Translations under genes and position numbers: made by a program
Shown here: piece by piece, positions 53,935-63,379 of the stretch
Numbering within the stretch: the first letter of the stretch is position 1
Layout: each line of letters begins with the position of its first letter
Notes under the pieces: model-generated
Databases searched by the model: none
What the model saw: only the letters and a program-made list of their open reading frames with translations
What the model was told of the DNA's origin: nothing
Source of the DNA: Hyphomicrobiaceae bacterium
GTDB taxonomy: Bacteria > Pseudomonadota > Alphaproteobacteria > Rhizobiales > Hyphomicrobiaceae
Assembly: GCA_020442165.1 (NCBI GenBank)
Contig: JAGRKV010000052.1
Span: forward strand, 62,001 to 126,000
Direction: 5' to 3'
Length of the DNA stretch: 64,000 nucleotides

Positions 53935-55146
53935 ATGACTCTGTCCGTCATCGAGGCGGCAGATGAAGCGCGTGCGCATCTGTGCGCAGGTGCGCGCCAT
54001 ATCGCTTTGTCACCTGCTCAGCAGGCAGCTCTTGTCCGTTTTCCGCGCCGGCGGCGGAAGGCGGTGCGGCAGCTTGCGCTCGCGCATCCTTATCTTGCCG
54101 ATCTGATGGTGTCGTTTCCCGCCGCCATCTTTGCAATCGCGCATGGCCGCCGCCGGCGCACCGTGGATGCGCGGTGTCTTGCGATCGCGGGAGCATCGCT
54201 TCGCGACATCGCGTTGGCGCTGGAAATTCCGTTCTGGTTGCGCCGCATGCCTCCCGAAGCATGCGGCCCGGCGTTGCTGTTGCCATTGCCGGACAGCGCG
54301 GACTTTTCCGCGCGTGTCGCCAACCTGATGCCGCGCAGTGCGGTGGATTGGGGCGGCTGGCTTGAAGCGGTGAGCCTGGGTTCCCGCATCATGGACGAGG
54401 CATTCGCCTTGTGGCTGGCGCGGGAGTGCAATCGCCACATCGTTCCGGGAGGCGCACAGGGGCTCGCAGCAATTGCCCTGTGGGCCTGGTATGGAACGGC
54501 GGAGCGCAATGCGGCGAGCAGTATGATCGTACGTGGCTGGGAGCCGCGCATGTCTCTCACCCAGGCGGCGAGGGATACGCTGACGTGGCTGCACGCCCTG
54601 GACTACCTGTTGTTCGAGGCGCCGGAGGCCGACGGCATCGCGCCGCCTGGTGACAACCATGTTGGGGACTTCACCTTCGTCGAGCTGGAGTGGGGTTTGC
54701 CGCTGGTGGCTGAAGGCATGCGCATGCGAAACTGCCTTGGCACCTACGCGGCCTATTGCTCCCGTGGCAGCCGGATCTGGAGCATCCGCCGGGATGGCGT
54801 TCCGGTGGCTGACATGGAAATCAGCCTTTCGCGCACGAGGCGTGGGGTGCCGCGGCTGGAGCAGCTCCACGCTGTCGGCAATTCGGACGCATCTGATGCA
54901 GTCTGGGCGGCCGCCTACCAATGGCTTTCCCGCTGGCGGCTGTTGGCGGAGGAGCGGCCTGTTGCAGGCGGTGAGCCACGTCTTAGGCGTGGCGCTTGGC
55001 TGGAGCTGTGGCTACCGTTCTGGCGTGCGAAAGGGTCGGGGCCCGGCCTGCCCATGCCGGTCACGTCGGACTATGAACAGTCTGTCGAGCACATGATTGA
55101 TGCGGTTCGCCCGCTGGGTTGGGCTACGCGCCGGAGAAGCGGCTGA
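53935..55146 (+). CDS. PcfJ-like protein
   Basis: A protein of about 403 residues carrying a PcfJ-type domain, recognised from GMRMRNCLGTYAAYCSRGSR followed by IWSIRRDGVPVADMEISLSR. PcfJ was named on a conjugative plasmid of Enterococcus but related proteins are found on proteobacterial chromosomes without a known role. The N-terminal half is helical and basic. No conjugation gene is near. The ATG start has a weak ribosome site, and a GTG three codons earlier is equally possible. The preceding 200 bp hold several hairpins. Confidence 0.72.
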   Translation: MTLSVIEAADEARAHLCAGARHIALSPAQQAALVRFPRRRRKAVRQLALAHPYLADLMVSFPAAIFAIAHGRRRRTVDARCLAIAGASLRDIALALEIPFWLRRMPPEACGPALLLPLPDSADFSARVANLMPRSAVDWGGWLEAVSLGSRIMDEAFALWLARECNRHIVPGGAQGLAAIALWAWYGTAERNAASSMIVRGWEPRMSLTQAARDTLTWLHALDYLLFEAPEADGIAPPGDNHVGDFTFVELEWGLPLVAEGMRMRNCLGTYAAYCSRGSRIWSIRRDGVPVADMEISLSRTRRGVPRLEQLHAVGNSDASDAVWAAAYQWLSRWRLLAEERPVAGGEPRLRRGAWLELWLPFWRAKGSGPGLPMPVTSDYEQSVEHMIDAVRPLGWATRRRSG

Positions 55147-55346
55147 CTTTTTATTGGTTTTTCAGAGTGTTGGCGTCCTTGTTGGGCGAATTCGGGCAAG
55201 CGCAACAGCTACTTGTTCGCAGGTGCAGCAATTTTGGTGACGCCAATCACGGACCAGGGAATCAGCGCCATGATACTTAACGCTCAAATCCCGACTCCCT
55301 GGCTCGGTCAGGCTGGTCAATACGAACAGAACATAACAGGTTCAAC

Positions 55347-56573
55347 ATGAGCAAGATGATGAAATCACATGTGATCGGAGGTTTCGCCTTGGCTGCGTTG
55401 GGCGCGGCCGGGCTTGCCGTGCAGGTCGCAAGGGCCGAGCGTCCGGTGTCTGAAGGTGTGGTGCCGCCATTGCCCATCACGCATCCCTCACGAGGTGTCG
55501 CCTCGCCGGTGCCATCGGTGCCGAGCGTGCTTGGCCTGGAGGACATGGTGCATGATTCCGTCATCAGCCGGGTCATCACGACGGCGGCGGTTGCCGAAGC
55601 TGCGGGTGCCGCGCCATCGAGCCCCGTCGTGGCCCCGTCGGTTCCGGGCGGCTTCAAGGTGGAAATGAGCGAGATCGATGACTTGAAGTCGGTCTATGCA
55701 ACCGTGCGCTCGACTGACCGTGTTGAGGCGCGTGCGCGCATTGGCGGAACGATCTCGTCCTTGAACATCGATGAGGGTAGCGAGGTGAAGACTGGCCAGG
55801 TTTTGGCGACGGTCGTCGATCAGAAGCTGGCTCTCAAGCTCAAGGCTCTGGCTGCGCAGATCGAGGGCCTCAAGGCGCAGGTCGAGAACGCGAAGCGAGA
55901 GCTGGGCCGGCAGGAAGAACTCATCAAGCGCGGCTTCACGCCCAAGGCCAAGGTGGATGAATTGCGCACGCAGCTGGAAGTCGCTGAAAATCAGCTCAAG
56001 TCAGCGGAGGCGGAAAGCGACGTCGTAAACCGCCAGGTGCAGGAAGGCGAGGTTCTGGCGCCGGCATCGGGTCGTGCGCTGCTGGTGCCGGTGACGGTCG
56101 GATCGGTGGTGTTGCCTGGAGAGAGCCTGGCGACAATCGCCGCCAACCAGTACGTGCTGCGCCTGGAGCTGCCCGAGCGGCATGCGCGGTTCATCAAGAA
56201 GGGCGATCCGATCCAGCTCGGCCCGCGCACTGTGACCTCGGCCAACTCCCTCATCAAGGGTGCGATCACGCAGGTCTATCCCGAGCTGCAATCAGGTCAC
56301 GTCATCGCTGATGCCAGTGTCACCGGGCTTGGCAATTACTTCGTTGGTGAGCGTGTGCTGGTCTATATCTCGGGTGGCAAGCGGCAAGGCATGGTGATCC
56401 CACATGAGTTCGTCACCACGCGATACGGCTACGACTTCGTCAAGGTCCGGCGCGACGGCGGCGCCACGGATGTGGTGGTGCAACTTGGTCCGGCGGCGGA
56501 ACTCGGTGACGGCAAGGCCGGCATAGAGGTGCTGGGCGGGCTCAATCCTGGTGATGAGATCGTACAGCCATGA
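55347..56573 (+). CDS. RND efflux periplasmic adaptor subunit
   Basis: A 408-residue adaptor with an N-terminal signal or anchor (GGFALAALGAAGLAVQVARA), a barrel-sandwich domain (ARIGGTISSLNIDEGSEVKT), a long alpha-hairpin (LKALAAQIEGLKAQVENAKR and ELRTQLEVAENQLKSAEAES) and a beta-barrel with VLVYISGGKRQGMVIP. It would bridge the permease to an outer-membrane channel, which is not in the window. About 100 residues between the signal and the barrel-sandwich are Pro/Val rich. The stop overlaps the permease start by 4 bases (ATGA). Confidence 0.9.
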   Translation: MSKMMKSHVIGGFALAALGAAGLAVQVARAERPVSEGVVPPLPITHPSRGVASPVPSVPSVLGLEDMVHDSVISRVITTAAVAEAAGAAPSSPVVAPSVPGGFKVEMSEIDDLKSVYATVRSTDRVEARARIGGTISSLNIDEGSEVKTGQVLATVVDQKLALKLKALAAQIEGLKAQVENAKRELGRQEELIKRGFTPKAKVDELRTQLEVAENQLKSAEAESDVVNRQVQEGEVLAPASGRALLVPVTVGSVVLPGESLATIAANQYVLRLELPERHARFIKKGDPIQLGPRTVTSANSLIKGAITQVYPELQSGHVIADASVTGLGNYFVGERVLVYISGGKRQGMVIPHEFVTTRYGYDFVKVRRDGGATDVVVQLGPAAELGDGKAGIEVLGGLNPGDEIVQP

Positions 56574-59500
56574 CCGATAATTCCAACGCGCAAGACCTGG
56601 GTAAGGCGCAGCAGGCAAACCTTGGGCTTTCGGGGCGCCTTACCCGCGCCTTCATCGGCTCGCCGTTGACGCCGCTTTTGCTGCTGGCGTCGATCGCGCT
56701 GGGCCTCATCGCGCTCGTTTCGCTGCCGCGCGAGGAAGAGCCGCAGATCTCGGTGCCGCTGGTCGACATCATGGTCAATGCGGACGGTCTCAGGGCGCCG
56801 GATGCCGTGCGGCTCGTCACCGAACCGTTGGAGACGATCGTAAAGTCAATCAACGGCGTCGAGCATGTCTATTCGCAGACGGTCGATGACCGCGTCGTCG
56901 TGACGGCGCGCTTCCTTGTCGGCACGGAGGCGGATAACGCGATCCTGCGCGTACACGACAAGGTGCGCGCAAACCTCGATCGTATTCCGGTTGGTATTCC
57001 CGAGCCGCTGATCGTCGGCCGCGGAATCGATGACGTTGCCATCGTTGTGGCAACGCTGTCGCCAAAGCCGGAGGTGGCGCAGAGCTGGTCCGACAGTCGC
57101 CTTTATCATTTGGCCGATGACGTGCGGACGGAAATTGCCAAGCTCGACAATATCGGGCTCTCCTACCTTTCCGGCGGCCGTCCAGACCAGATCCGCATCG
57201 AGCCCAATCCGGAGAAGCTGGCGCTCTACGGCATCACGCTGGCGCAACTCGTCGGCAAGGTGAAGGAAGCCAACCGTTCGTTCCTGGCGGGAACCGTTCG
57301 CGAAGCCAACCAGGCTGTTCCGGTGGTCGCCGGCCAGACGCTCAAGGGCATTCCCGACATCGGACTGCTGCTGATGACGACGCGCGATGGCCGTCCGGTC
57401 TACGTGCGCGATGTCGCCCGCGTCGTGGTCGAGGCAAAGCCTCTGGAAAGCCGCGCATGGCAGATGCGCCCGATCCGTGTCGGTGGCGCGGAACACGGTG
57501 ACGCAAAGGGCGATCATGGCGACGGTGGCAAGGTGTCGGGGCTGACACAGGTTCCAGCGGTTTCTGTTGCCATTGCCAAGCGTGCGGGTGCCAATGCGGT
57601 GACCATCTCGGAAGAGGTGATTTCGCGTCTGGAGCAGCTCAAGGGGAAACTCATACCCGACGACATCACGGTTTCGGTGACGCGCAACTATGGCCTCACA
57701 GCTGATGAGAAAGCCAACGAGCTTCTGTTCCATCTGGGTCTTGCGACCTTGTCGATCGTGCTGCTCGTCGGTTTCGTCATCGGCTGGCGCGAGGGCGTCG
57801 TTGTGCTCGTCGTCATTCCGACGACGATCCTGCTGACGCTCTTTGCTTCGTATCTGATGGGCTACACGATCAATCGCGTCAGCCTGTTCGCGCTGATCTT
57901 TGCCATCGGCATTCTGGTGGACGACGCCATCGTGGTGATCGAGAACATCGCCCGCCACTGGAGCATGAAGGATGACCGCTCCAAGGTGCAAAAGGCAATC
58001 GAGGCGGTGGCCGAGGTCGGCAACCCGACGATTATCGCGACGTTGACGGTGGTTGCGGCGCTGCTGCCGATGCTGTTCGTGTCGGGGCTGATGGGGCCTT
58101 ACATGAGCCCGATCCCTGCCAATGCGTCGGCGGCCATGATCTTCTCGTTCTTTGTTGCGGTGATCCTGACGCCGTGGCTGATGGTGCGGATCGGCAAACC
58201 GCACGAAGGCGGGGATAGCGAAGGCGGCCACGAGGACGGCGGCGTTCTGGGCCGGCTCTATGTCAAGGCGGCGCGGCCGATCCTGCGATCGAAAAAGGCG
58301 AGCTGGATCTTCCTGCTCAGCGTCGGCTTTGCCACGCTTGCGTCGCTGACGTTGTTCGCGACCAAAGCGGTGACGGTGAAGCTCTTGCCCTTCGACAACA
58401 AGTCGGAGCTGCAAGTCGTTGTCGATCTGCCGGAAGGTTCTTCGCTCGAAGCGACGGACCGCACGTTGCGCGACGTGGCAGAGCGTATCAAGACACTCGA
58501 CGAGCTGGAAAGCGTAGAGGCCTATGCGGGCACCGCAGCTCCGTTCAACTTCAACGGATTGGTGAGGCACTTCTACTTGAGAAGTTCGCCTGAGCTCGGC
58601 GACCTGCAGATCAACCTCAAGGCCAAGCATCATCGCGACCGCACCAGCCATGAGATTGCGCTCGATGTGCGCAAGAGGCTTGAGGGGCTTGCGGTTCCTG
58701 ATGGCACGTCGATCAAGGTTGTTGAGGTGCCGCCGGGTCCGCCGGTCCTCTCGACACTTCTGGCCGAGATCTATGCCAAGGACCCCGAGACGCGCCGCGA
58801 GGTTGCCGAGAAGGTCAAGGAAGCGTTCCGCTCAGTGCCCTATATCGTTGATGTCGACGATAGCTATGGGCGTCCGGCCGAGCGGCTGCGCATTGCTGTC
58901 GATCACGATAATCTCGAGTTCCACAACGTCGAGGAGAGCGACGTCTACGATACGATCCAGTCGTTCCTGGCTGGCGTACCGGTTGGCTACTCGCATCGTG
59001 GCGGCGGCCGGCATCCTGTCGAGATCGCTGTTGCCCTGCCGAAGTCCTCGCGCACGGTGACGGCGGCGACGCTGGCAACGCCTGTCCCGGCCAATGCTCT
59101 TCCCGGCAACCGGACAATCGTCGAGCTTGGTGACGTGGTGAAGGTGAAGAAGGAACGGACCTCATATCCCGTCTTCCGTCACAACGGCCGGCCTGCCGAA
59201 ATGGTTCTGGGTGAGCTGGCAGGTGCCTACGAGGCGCCGGTCTACGGCATGCTGGCCGTGGCCGACGCGATTGAGAAGGCCGACTGGGGCAACTTGGAAA
59301 AGCCACAGATCCGCTACCATGGCCAGCCCATCGACGACACCAAGCCGGTGCTGCTGTGGGATGGCGAGTGGGAAGTGACCTACGTGACGTTCCGCGACAT
59401 GGGTGCTGCTTTCGGCGTGGCGATCCTTGGCATCTACTTCCTGGTGGTCGGGCAGTTCGGTTCATTCCGTCTGCCGCTGGTCATCCTGACGCCGGTGCCG

Positions 59501-59929
59501 CTCACGCTGATCGGCATCATGATCGGCCATTGGCTGTTCCATGCACCGTTCTCGGCAACCTCGATGATCGGTTTCATCGCACTTGCCGGCATCATCGTTC
59601 GCAACTCGATTCTTCTGGTGGACTTCATCCGCAACGGCAGCCACCCGGACATGAGCTTGCGGCAGACGCTCTTGGAAGCAGGGGCCATTCGCTTCAAGCC
59701 GATCCTGCTGACGGCGGTGGCGGCGATGATCGGCGCGGCGGTGATCCTCACCGATCCGATCTTCCAGGGGCTGGCGATTTCGCTGTTGTTTGGCCTCGTC
59801 TCATCGACGCTGCTCACCGTTCTCGTCATCCCAGCAATCTATGTCGTGCTGCGCGATGACGGCGTGCCGCTCGATCCCGAGCCTGGCGATGAAAGCACGG
59901 AGGAAGCCAGCGTGGCGCCTGCCACTTGA
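56570..59929 (+). CDS. RND efflux permease subunit
   Basis: A 1119-residue inner-membrane pump with the twelve-helix RND layout and two large periplasmic loops. The proton-relay aspartates lie in ILVDDAIVVIENIARHWSMK; other motifs are LVGFVIGWREGVVVLVVIPT and FIALAGIIVRNSILLVDFIR. A His/Gly/Asp-rich insert (EHGDAKGDHGDGGKVSG, about residue 305) is unusual and could bind metal. The substrate is unknown; the family includes heavy-metal and multidrug exporters. It is cotranslated with the adaptor. Confidence 0.93.
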   Translation: MTDNSNAQDLGKAQQANLGLSGRLTRAFIGSPLTPLLLLASIALGLIALVSLPREEEPQISVPLVDIMVNADGLRAPDAVRLVTEPLETIVKSINGVEHVYSQTVDDRVVVTARFLVGTEADNAILRVHDKVRANLDRIPVGIPEPLIVGRGIDDVAIVVATLSPKPEVAQSWSDSRLYHLADDVRTEIAKLDNIGLSYLSGGRPDQIRIEPNPEKLALYGITLAQLVGKVKEANRSFLAGTVREANQAVPVVAGQTLKGIPDIGLLLMTTRDGRPVYVRDVARVVVEAKPLESRAWQMRPIRVGGAEHGDAKGDHGDGGKVSGLTQVPAVSVAIAKRAGANAVTISEEVISRLEQLKGKLIPDDITVSVTRNYGLTADEKANELLFHLGLATLSIVLLVGFVIGWREGVVVLVVIPTTILLTLFASYLMGYTINRVSLFALIFAIGILVDDAIVVIENIARHWSMKDDRSKVQKAIEAVAEVGNPTIIATLTVVAALLPMLFVSGLMGPYMSPIPANASAAMIFSFFVAVILTPWLMVRIGKPHEGGDSEGGHEDGGVLGRLYVKAARPILRSKKASWIFLLSVGFATLASLTLFATKAVTVKLLPFDNKSELQVVVDLPEGSSLEATDRTLRDVAERIKTLDELESVEAYAGTAAPFNFNGLVRHFYLRSSPELGDLQINLKAKHHRDRTSHEIALDVRKRLEGLAVPDGTSIKVVEVPPGPPVLSTLLAEIYAKDPETRREVAEKVKEAFRSVPYIVDVDDSYGRPAERLRIAVDHDNLEFHNVEESDVYDTIQSFLAGVPVGYSHRGGGRHPVEIAVALPKSSRTVTAATLATPVPANALPGNRTIVELGDVVKVKKERTSYPVFRHNGRPAEMVLGELAGAYEAPVYGMLAVADAIEKADWGNLEKPQIRYHGQPIDDTKPVLLWDGEWEVTYVTFRDMGAAFGVAILGIYFLVVGQFGSFRLPLVILTPVPLTLIGIMIGHWLFHAPFSATSMIGFIALAGIIVRNSILLVDFIRNGSHPDMSLRQTLLEAGAIRFKPILLTAVAAMIGAAVILTDPIFQGLAISLLFGLVSSTLLTVLVIPAIYVVLRDDGVPLDPEPGDESTEEASVAPAT

Positions 59930-59973
59930 CGAAACCGGTATTGGTGGTTGTTCCAGCCGCTCGCTGAGGCTAC

Positions 59974-59994
59974 GGTCTGGCAGTTTGCCAGACC
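59974..59994. terminator. Perfect hairpin after the RND permease gene
   Basis: GGTCTGGCA pairs with TGCCAGACC, a 9 bp perfect stem with a 3-base loop, 45 bp after the permease stop. There is no T-run, so it may protect or attenuate the mRNA rather than end it; the next gene starts 22 bp later. Confidence 0.5.
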
Positions 59995-60015
59995 GGGCCG
60001 AGGGAGTGGTTCTAC

Positions 60016-60396
60016 ATGAGTGAGGGCGTCAAAGGCGGGTTCGATATGGGCCTGCTCGACGATGTGGGCACAGCATATCGGCGCTATGCGGCAGGGGATT
60101 GTGTGTTCGTCACCGAAGACGAGGGTGACTGCATGTATCTGGTCCGCTCGGGGCTGGTTGAGATTGTCGCCTATGGCACTGTGCTCGACCGTGTGGGGCC
60201 GGGCGGTATGTTCGGCGAGATCGCCCTGATCGATGGGGCGCCACGTACCGCCAGTGCGGTGGTGGTGGAGGATTGTGAAGTGGCGCCGATTACGCGCGAG
60301 GGGTTCTTGACCCTGGTACAGCGCAATCCAGAGTTTGCCATTGAGGTGATGCGCACATTGGCCCGGCGGCTCAGAGGCATGAACGAAGGCTTGTGA
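60016..60396 (+). CDS. Cyclic-nucleotide-binding domain protein
   Basis: A 126-residue protein that is only a CRP-type cyclic-nucleotide-binding domain: VFVTEDEGDCMYLVRSGLVE, then GGMFGEIALIDGAPRTASAV, the phosphate-binding cassette, and a helix (IEVMRTLARRLRGMNEGL) where a helix-turn-helix would otherwise begin. No DNA-binding domain follows. It may act as a stand-alone cAMP or cGMP sensor. GGGAG lies before the ATG. It follows the RND genes by 86 bp and may be cotranscribed. Confidence 0.85.
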   Translation: MSEGVKGGFDMGLLDDVGTAYRRYAAGDCVFVTEDEGDCMYLVRSGLVEIVAYGTVLDRVGPGGMFGEIALIDGAPRTASAVVVEDCEVAPITREGFLTLVQRNPEFAIEVMRTLARRLRGMNEGL

Positions 60397-60418
60397 ACGA
60401 CGCGGGCGTGGGTCGGTT

Positions 60419-60466
60419 GAGCATGTTTAGCTGAACCGCTGCACACTTCAGCTAAACATGCTCTAG
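60419..60466. repeat. Half copy of the CTAG-bounded element, copy 5
   Basis: Only the second module is present. GAGCATGTTTAGCTGAA (60419-60435) pairs perfectly with TTCAGCTAAACATGCTC (60447-60463), a 17 bp stem with an 11-base loop, the best-kept hairpin of the family. The terminal CTAG (60463-60466) supplies the stop of the acyltransferase gene on the minus strand. Confidence 0.8.
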
Positions 60467-61386
60467 CTCCAGCGCCGGTTCGACCACATCCACTGCTCGG
60501 GATATTCCCGCACCCAGCGCTCGAACACCTGCTGCATCTCGGCCATCGCGGCGCGGATATCGGCACCCTGATCGGCGGTGCGGGGAATGCGCAATTCGGT
60601 AAGTTCGATCCAGAAACGGCTGGATTTTCCCTTGCGCACGCAGCGCGCCAGCCAGACGCGGGCGCCGACACGGCGGGCAATCATCACGCCTATGGCTTGC
60701 GTCAGTGCCGGCTTGCCAAAGAACGGGACCGGAATGCCGGTTCGGTCATAAAGATCGCAGACCATTCCGAGGCGGCCGCCGCGACGCACATAGTCCATGA
60801 TGACGCGCGCGGTCTTCTGGCTTTCGCCATGATCGCCCTCGACGCCGCCGCGGCCGAACAGTCCACCAGGATAGAGATCCCGGCGCTGGTCGCGCAGGTA
60901 CTGGTCAACGTAGGGATTGTTGACAGAACGATAGACGGCTGCCGGTTCGGCGCCGGCGATGGTGAGCGGCCAGATCGCCAGCTCCCAGTTGCCCATGTGA
61001 AGCGAGACGCCGACGATGGGGCCAAGCTTGTCGCGATAGCGCAGGAAAATTTTCGGGTGCTTGATCTCGATGCGATCGGTGTCGTGGATCAACTCGTCGA
61101 TACGCATGGTCTCGATCATGACGCGGCCGAGGTTCTCCCAATGCGCATTGGCAATGGCGAGTCGTTCGGCGTCGGTCTTGTCGGGAAAAGCGATGGCAAT
61201 GTTGGCGAGGGCGCGCGCGTGCCTCTTGGGATTGATGATGGGTGCGAGCCTGCGCCAAGTCCACGCCGACAAATTGCACGCGACCTCCAGCGGCAGTGCG
61301 TGACTGGTCGCCACCACAAAGCGCAGCGCGTAGTATTCAAGCCGGAATTGAAAGTCGCGCAGGAGGGGAATTGGCTTCATCGGCAT
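60463..61386 (-). CDS. LpxL/HtrB-like lipid A acyltransferase
   Basis: A protein of about 307 residues in the lysophospholipid acyltransferase superfamily. The catalytic HX4(D/E) motif reads GVSLHMGNWELAIWPLTIAG, and MVCDLYDRTGIPVPFFGKPA and ARRVGARVWLARCVRKG are further conserved parts. It adds a secondary acyl chain to lipid A, or is a related lipid acyltransferase. An N-terminal amphipathic segment (LEYYALRFVVATSHALPL) fits membrane association. Two ATGs near the start lack ribosome sites. Its stop is in the CTAG of a repeat. Confidence 0.85.
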   Translation of the reverse strand: MPMKPIPLLRDFQFRLEYYALRFVVATSHALPLEVACNLSAWTWRRLAPIINPKRHARALANIAIAFPDKTDAERLAIANAHWENLGRVMIETMRIDELIHDTDRIEIKHPKIFLRYRDKLGPIVGVSLHMGNWELAIWPLTIAGAEPAAVYRSVNNPYVDQYLRDQRRDLYPGGLFGRGGVEGDHGESQKTARVIMDYVRRGGRLGMVCDLYDRTGIPVPFFGKPALTQAIGVMIARRVGARVWLARCVRKGKSSRFWIELTELRIPRTADQGADIRAAMAEMQQVFERWVREYPEQWMWSNRRWS

Positions 61387-61584
61387 AATGGTTGCGGCAA
61401 GATGGTGCCCGTGGGCGGCAGGCTGCCCATCACGAGGCACTGCGTTTCCCGCTTCTGACGGGAGGCGCGCTCCTGGTCAACCCCGGCATTTGCCCCATGC
61501 ACGCCTAAAAAAGATACGTGGGTTTTTTGCGGGTGTGCGGACGTTCGCTTCCGGGCTGCTTGCGCAGTCAACCGGTCCAGACAT

Positions 61585-62856
61585 TCAGCGCGCATGCTGC
61601 TGGTTATCGCGCATCAGGGCGGGTTCGGCGAACGATGGCTGCAATCCTTCGCGTACGACGAGGCGCCTAATAGGGGCGAATGCCTTCAGCGCAAATAGCC
61701 CGGCGCCACGCGCTAGATGGACCGGCAGGAACGGCGAGAGCAGCGATTTGTTGAGCAGATCGATGATCCAGCTGCGGGCGGTAACATCTGCCCGGCGGGC
61801 GCGGTCGAAGGCAGCCAGGACTTCGGGGCCGCCAATGTCGCGACCGGAATGCAGGGCATCCTGGATGCAGTCGGCAAGGGCGGCGGCATCGCGCAGTCCG
61901 AGGTTCAGTCCTTGCGCGCCGATTGGCGGTATGACGTGCGCGGCCTCACCCACCAGGGCAACGCGGTTCTGAGCGAAGGTGCGCGCAGTCAGGCCTGAGA
62001 GTGGGAATAAAACACGGGGACTGACGGTGGCGATGGTGCCGAGCAAGCCTTTCAGTCTCAGTTCGAGGGCGTGCCGGAAGGCGGTATCGTCGAGGTCGGC
62101 AAGGCGCTGGGCTTCGGCGGGGCGTTCCACCCAGACCAGGCTGGAGGAGAGGCCGGGCATCGGAACGGTGGTGCATGGGCCCGCCGGGCGATGAAATTCG
62201 GTCGATATTCCATTGTGTTCGCGGGAATGGGTGAAGATCGTGGTCAGGGCGCTCTGGTCGTAACTCCAGCGGTCGGTGGCGATACCAGCCGCATCGCGGC
62301 AGATGGAGCGGCGGCCATCGGCGCCCACAACCAGGCGGCTGCGGATGGTGCGGCCCTCAGCCAAGGTTGCCGTGACGCCATCGTCATCGATGGCGAGGTG
62401 GCGCACGCCTGCGGTGTCGATAAGTGTGACGCGGGAACCGGGCTCCCGGCAACGCGCCCGGAGCGCATCGACAAGTGGGGTATTGGGAACATTGAAGCCG
62501 AAAGACGCGCGGCCGATCTCGTCGGAATGGAATGTTACTTCAGGTGCTCGGAACAGCGCGTCCCTATCGTCGATCAAGCGGATTGTCGTCAGGCTGGATG
62601 CAACTGGGCGTAGTTTTTCCCACACGCCCAGGTTGGCAAGCATGGCAATCGAGCCAGGGAAGAGTGCTGCTGTGCGCATATCGAGGCGGTCGCCCGCTGG
62701 TTGGTGAGGCGGTCCCGCAAGCGCCGTTTTCGCGCCTGCGTGGTCTAGCGCAAGGGCTGCGGCCAGTCCGGCTGGTCCGCCGCCGACTACGACAGCGTCG
62801 AAATCATCGTCGCGGCCCGTTTGGCCCTGCGCAATCTCAGGAGGCTGGAAATGCAT
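61585..62856 (-). CDS. UbiH/UbiF-family FAD-dependent hydroxylase
   Basis: A protein of about 423 residues. FAD motifs are DAVVVGGGPAGLAAALALDH, VVGADGRRSICRDAAG and ALVGEAAHVIPPIGAQGLNL; the last is the UbiH/COQ6 signature. Such enzymes hydroxylate the ubiquinone ring. The start is chosen where AAGGTGG lies 5 nt upstream; the frame continues 36 codons further. Glu occupies the usual GDAAH aspartate place (GEAAH), as in many UbiH proteins. It is on the minus strand, not far from the acyltransferase gene. Confidence 0.87.
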   Translation of the reverse strand: MHFQPPEIAQGQTGRDDDFDAVVVGGGPAGLAAALALDHAGAKTALAGPPHQPAGDRLDMRTAALFPGSIAMLANLGVWEKLRPVASSLTTIRLIDDRDALFRAPEVTFHSDEIGRASFGFNVPNTPLVDALRARCREPGSRVTLIDTAGVRHLAIDDDGVTATLAEGRTIRSRLVVGADGRRSICRDAAGIATDRWSYDQSALTTIFTHSREHNGISTEFHRPAGPCTTVPMPGLSSSLVWVERPAEAQRLADLDDTAFRHALELRLKGLLGTIATVSPRVLFPLSGLTARTFAQNRVALVGEAAHVIPPIGAQGLNLGLRDAAALADCIQDALHSGRDIGGPEVLAAFDRARRADVTARSWIIDLLNKSLLSPFLPVHLARGAGLFALKAFAPIRRLVVREGLQPSFAEPALMRDNQQHAR

Positions 62857-63379
62857 CGGTTCCACCTTTTGAGCCATTGGCGCTGATGTGACCTTGTTCC
62901 CGACTAAACCTGGATGGCCTGATGCACGCGATTTCGCCTTGATTGCAATCAGCTGAGGGTTCACGCGGGCCGGTTCTTAGCCGCCTCGGCCGAAAGGCGG
63001 TTCGCGGTGATCTTAATTCGGTGCGCACAGAGCTGGCCAGAGGACATGTGCTCATCATCTGCCACTAACGACGACACGCAAGCCACCCGTGGTGCCAAAC
63101 CATTGATGCCGGTGTGGAATCCATTGCGAATTACTGTCATGTGGCTGGCAGCTCTGAGAGCTGAAAAGTTGCAGATTCGCCACGCAGAAGTTGTGAGATC
63201 GAATTGTAACGGCATTCCATGTTTACGGGAACGCAGCCTGTCTATTAACTGTCGATTAGCTGGCGATGTGATTTCGGCACTCTTGCCGAGGCTAGTCACC
63301 CAGCCTGCACCACGGGATCAGGTTCGGCAATCTTGAGTGGTTGTCTGTGCCAGTAGCGTCAGTTGATTGGAGAGTGTTC
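62857..63379. other. Divergent intergenic region upstream of the porin gene
   Basis: About 520 bp between the divergent UbiH-like and porin genes. A hairpin with arms CCGCCT and AGGCGG lies near 62981-63000. GGCT-agtcaccc-AGCC forms a small stem near 63290. The region probably contains a long porin leader; porin mRNAs are frequent small-RNA targets and hfq is present in the window. No gene was recognised. Confidence 0.4.

Noticed and set aside
53935..55146. An integrated conjugative element around the PcfJ-like gene
   Set aside because: No integrase, relaxase, type IV secretion or attachment repeats were found nearby, and composition matches its neighbours.
56846..58651. A 601-codon open frame antisense to the RND permease
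   Set aside because: It is rich in Arg, His and Asp and has no family motif, as expected for the complement of a GC-rich gene; the plus-strand permease is unmistakable.
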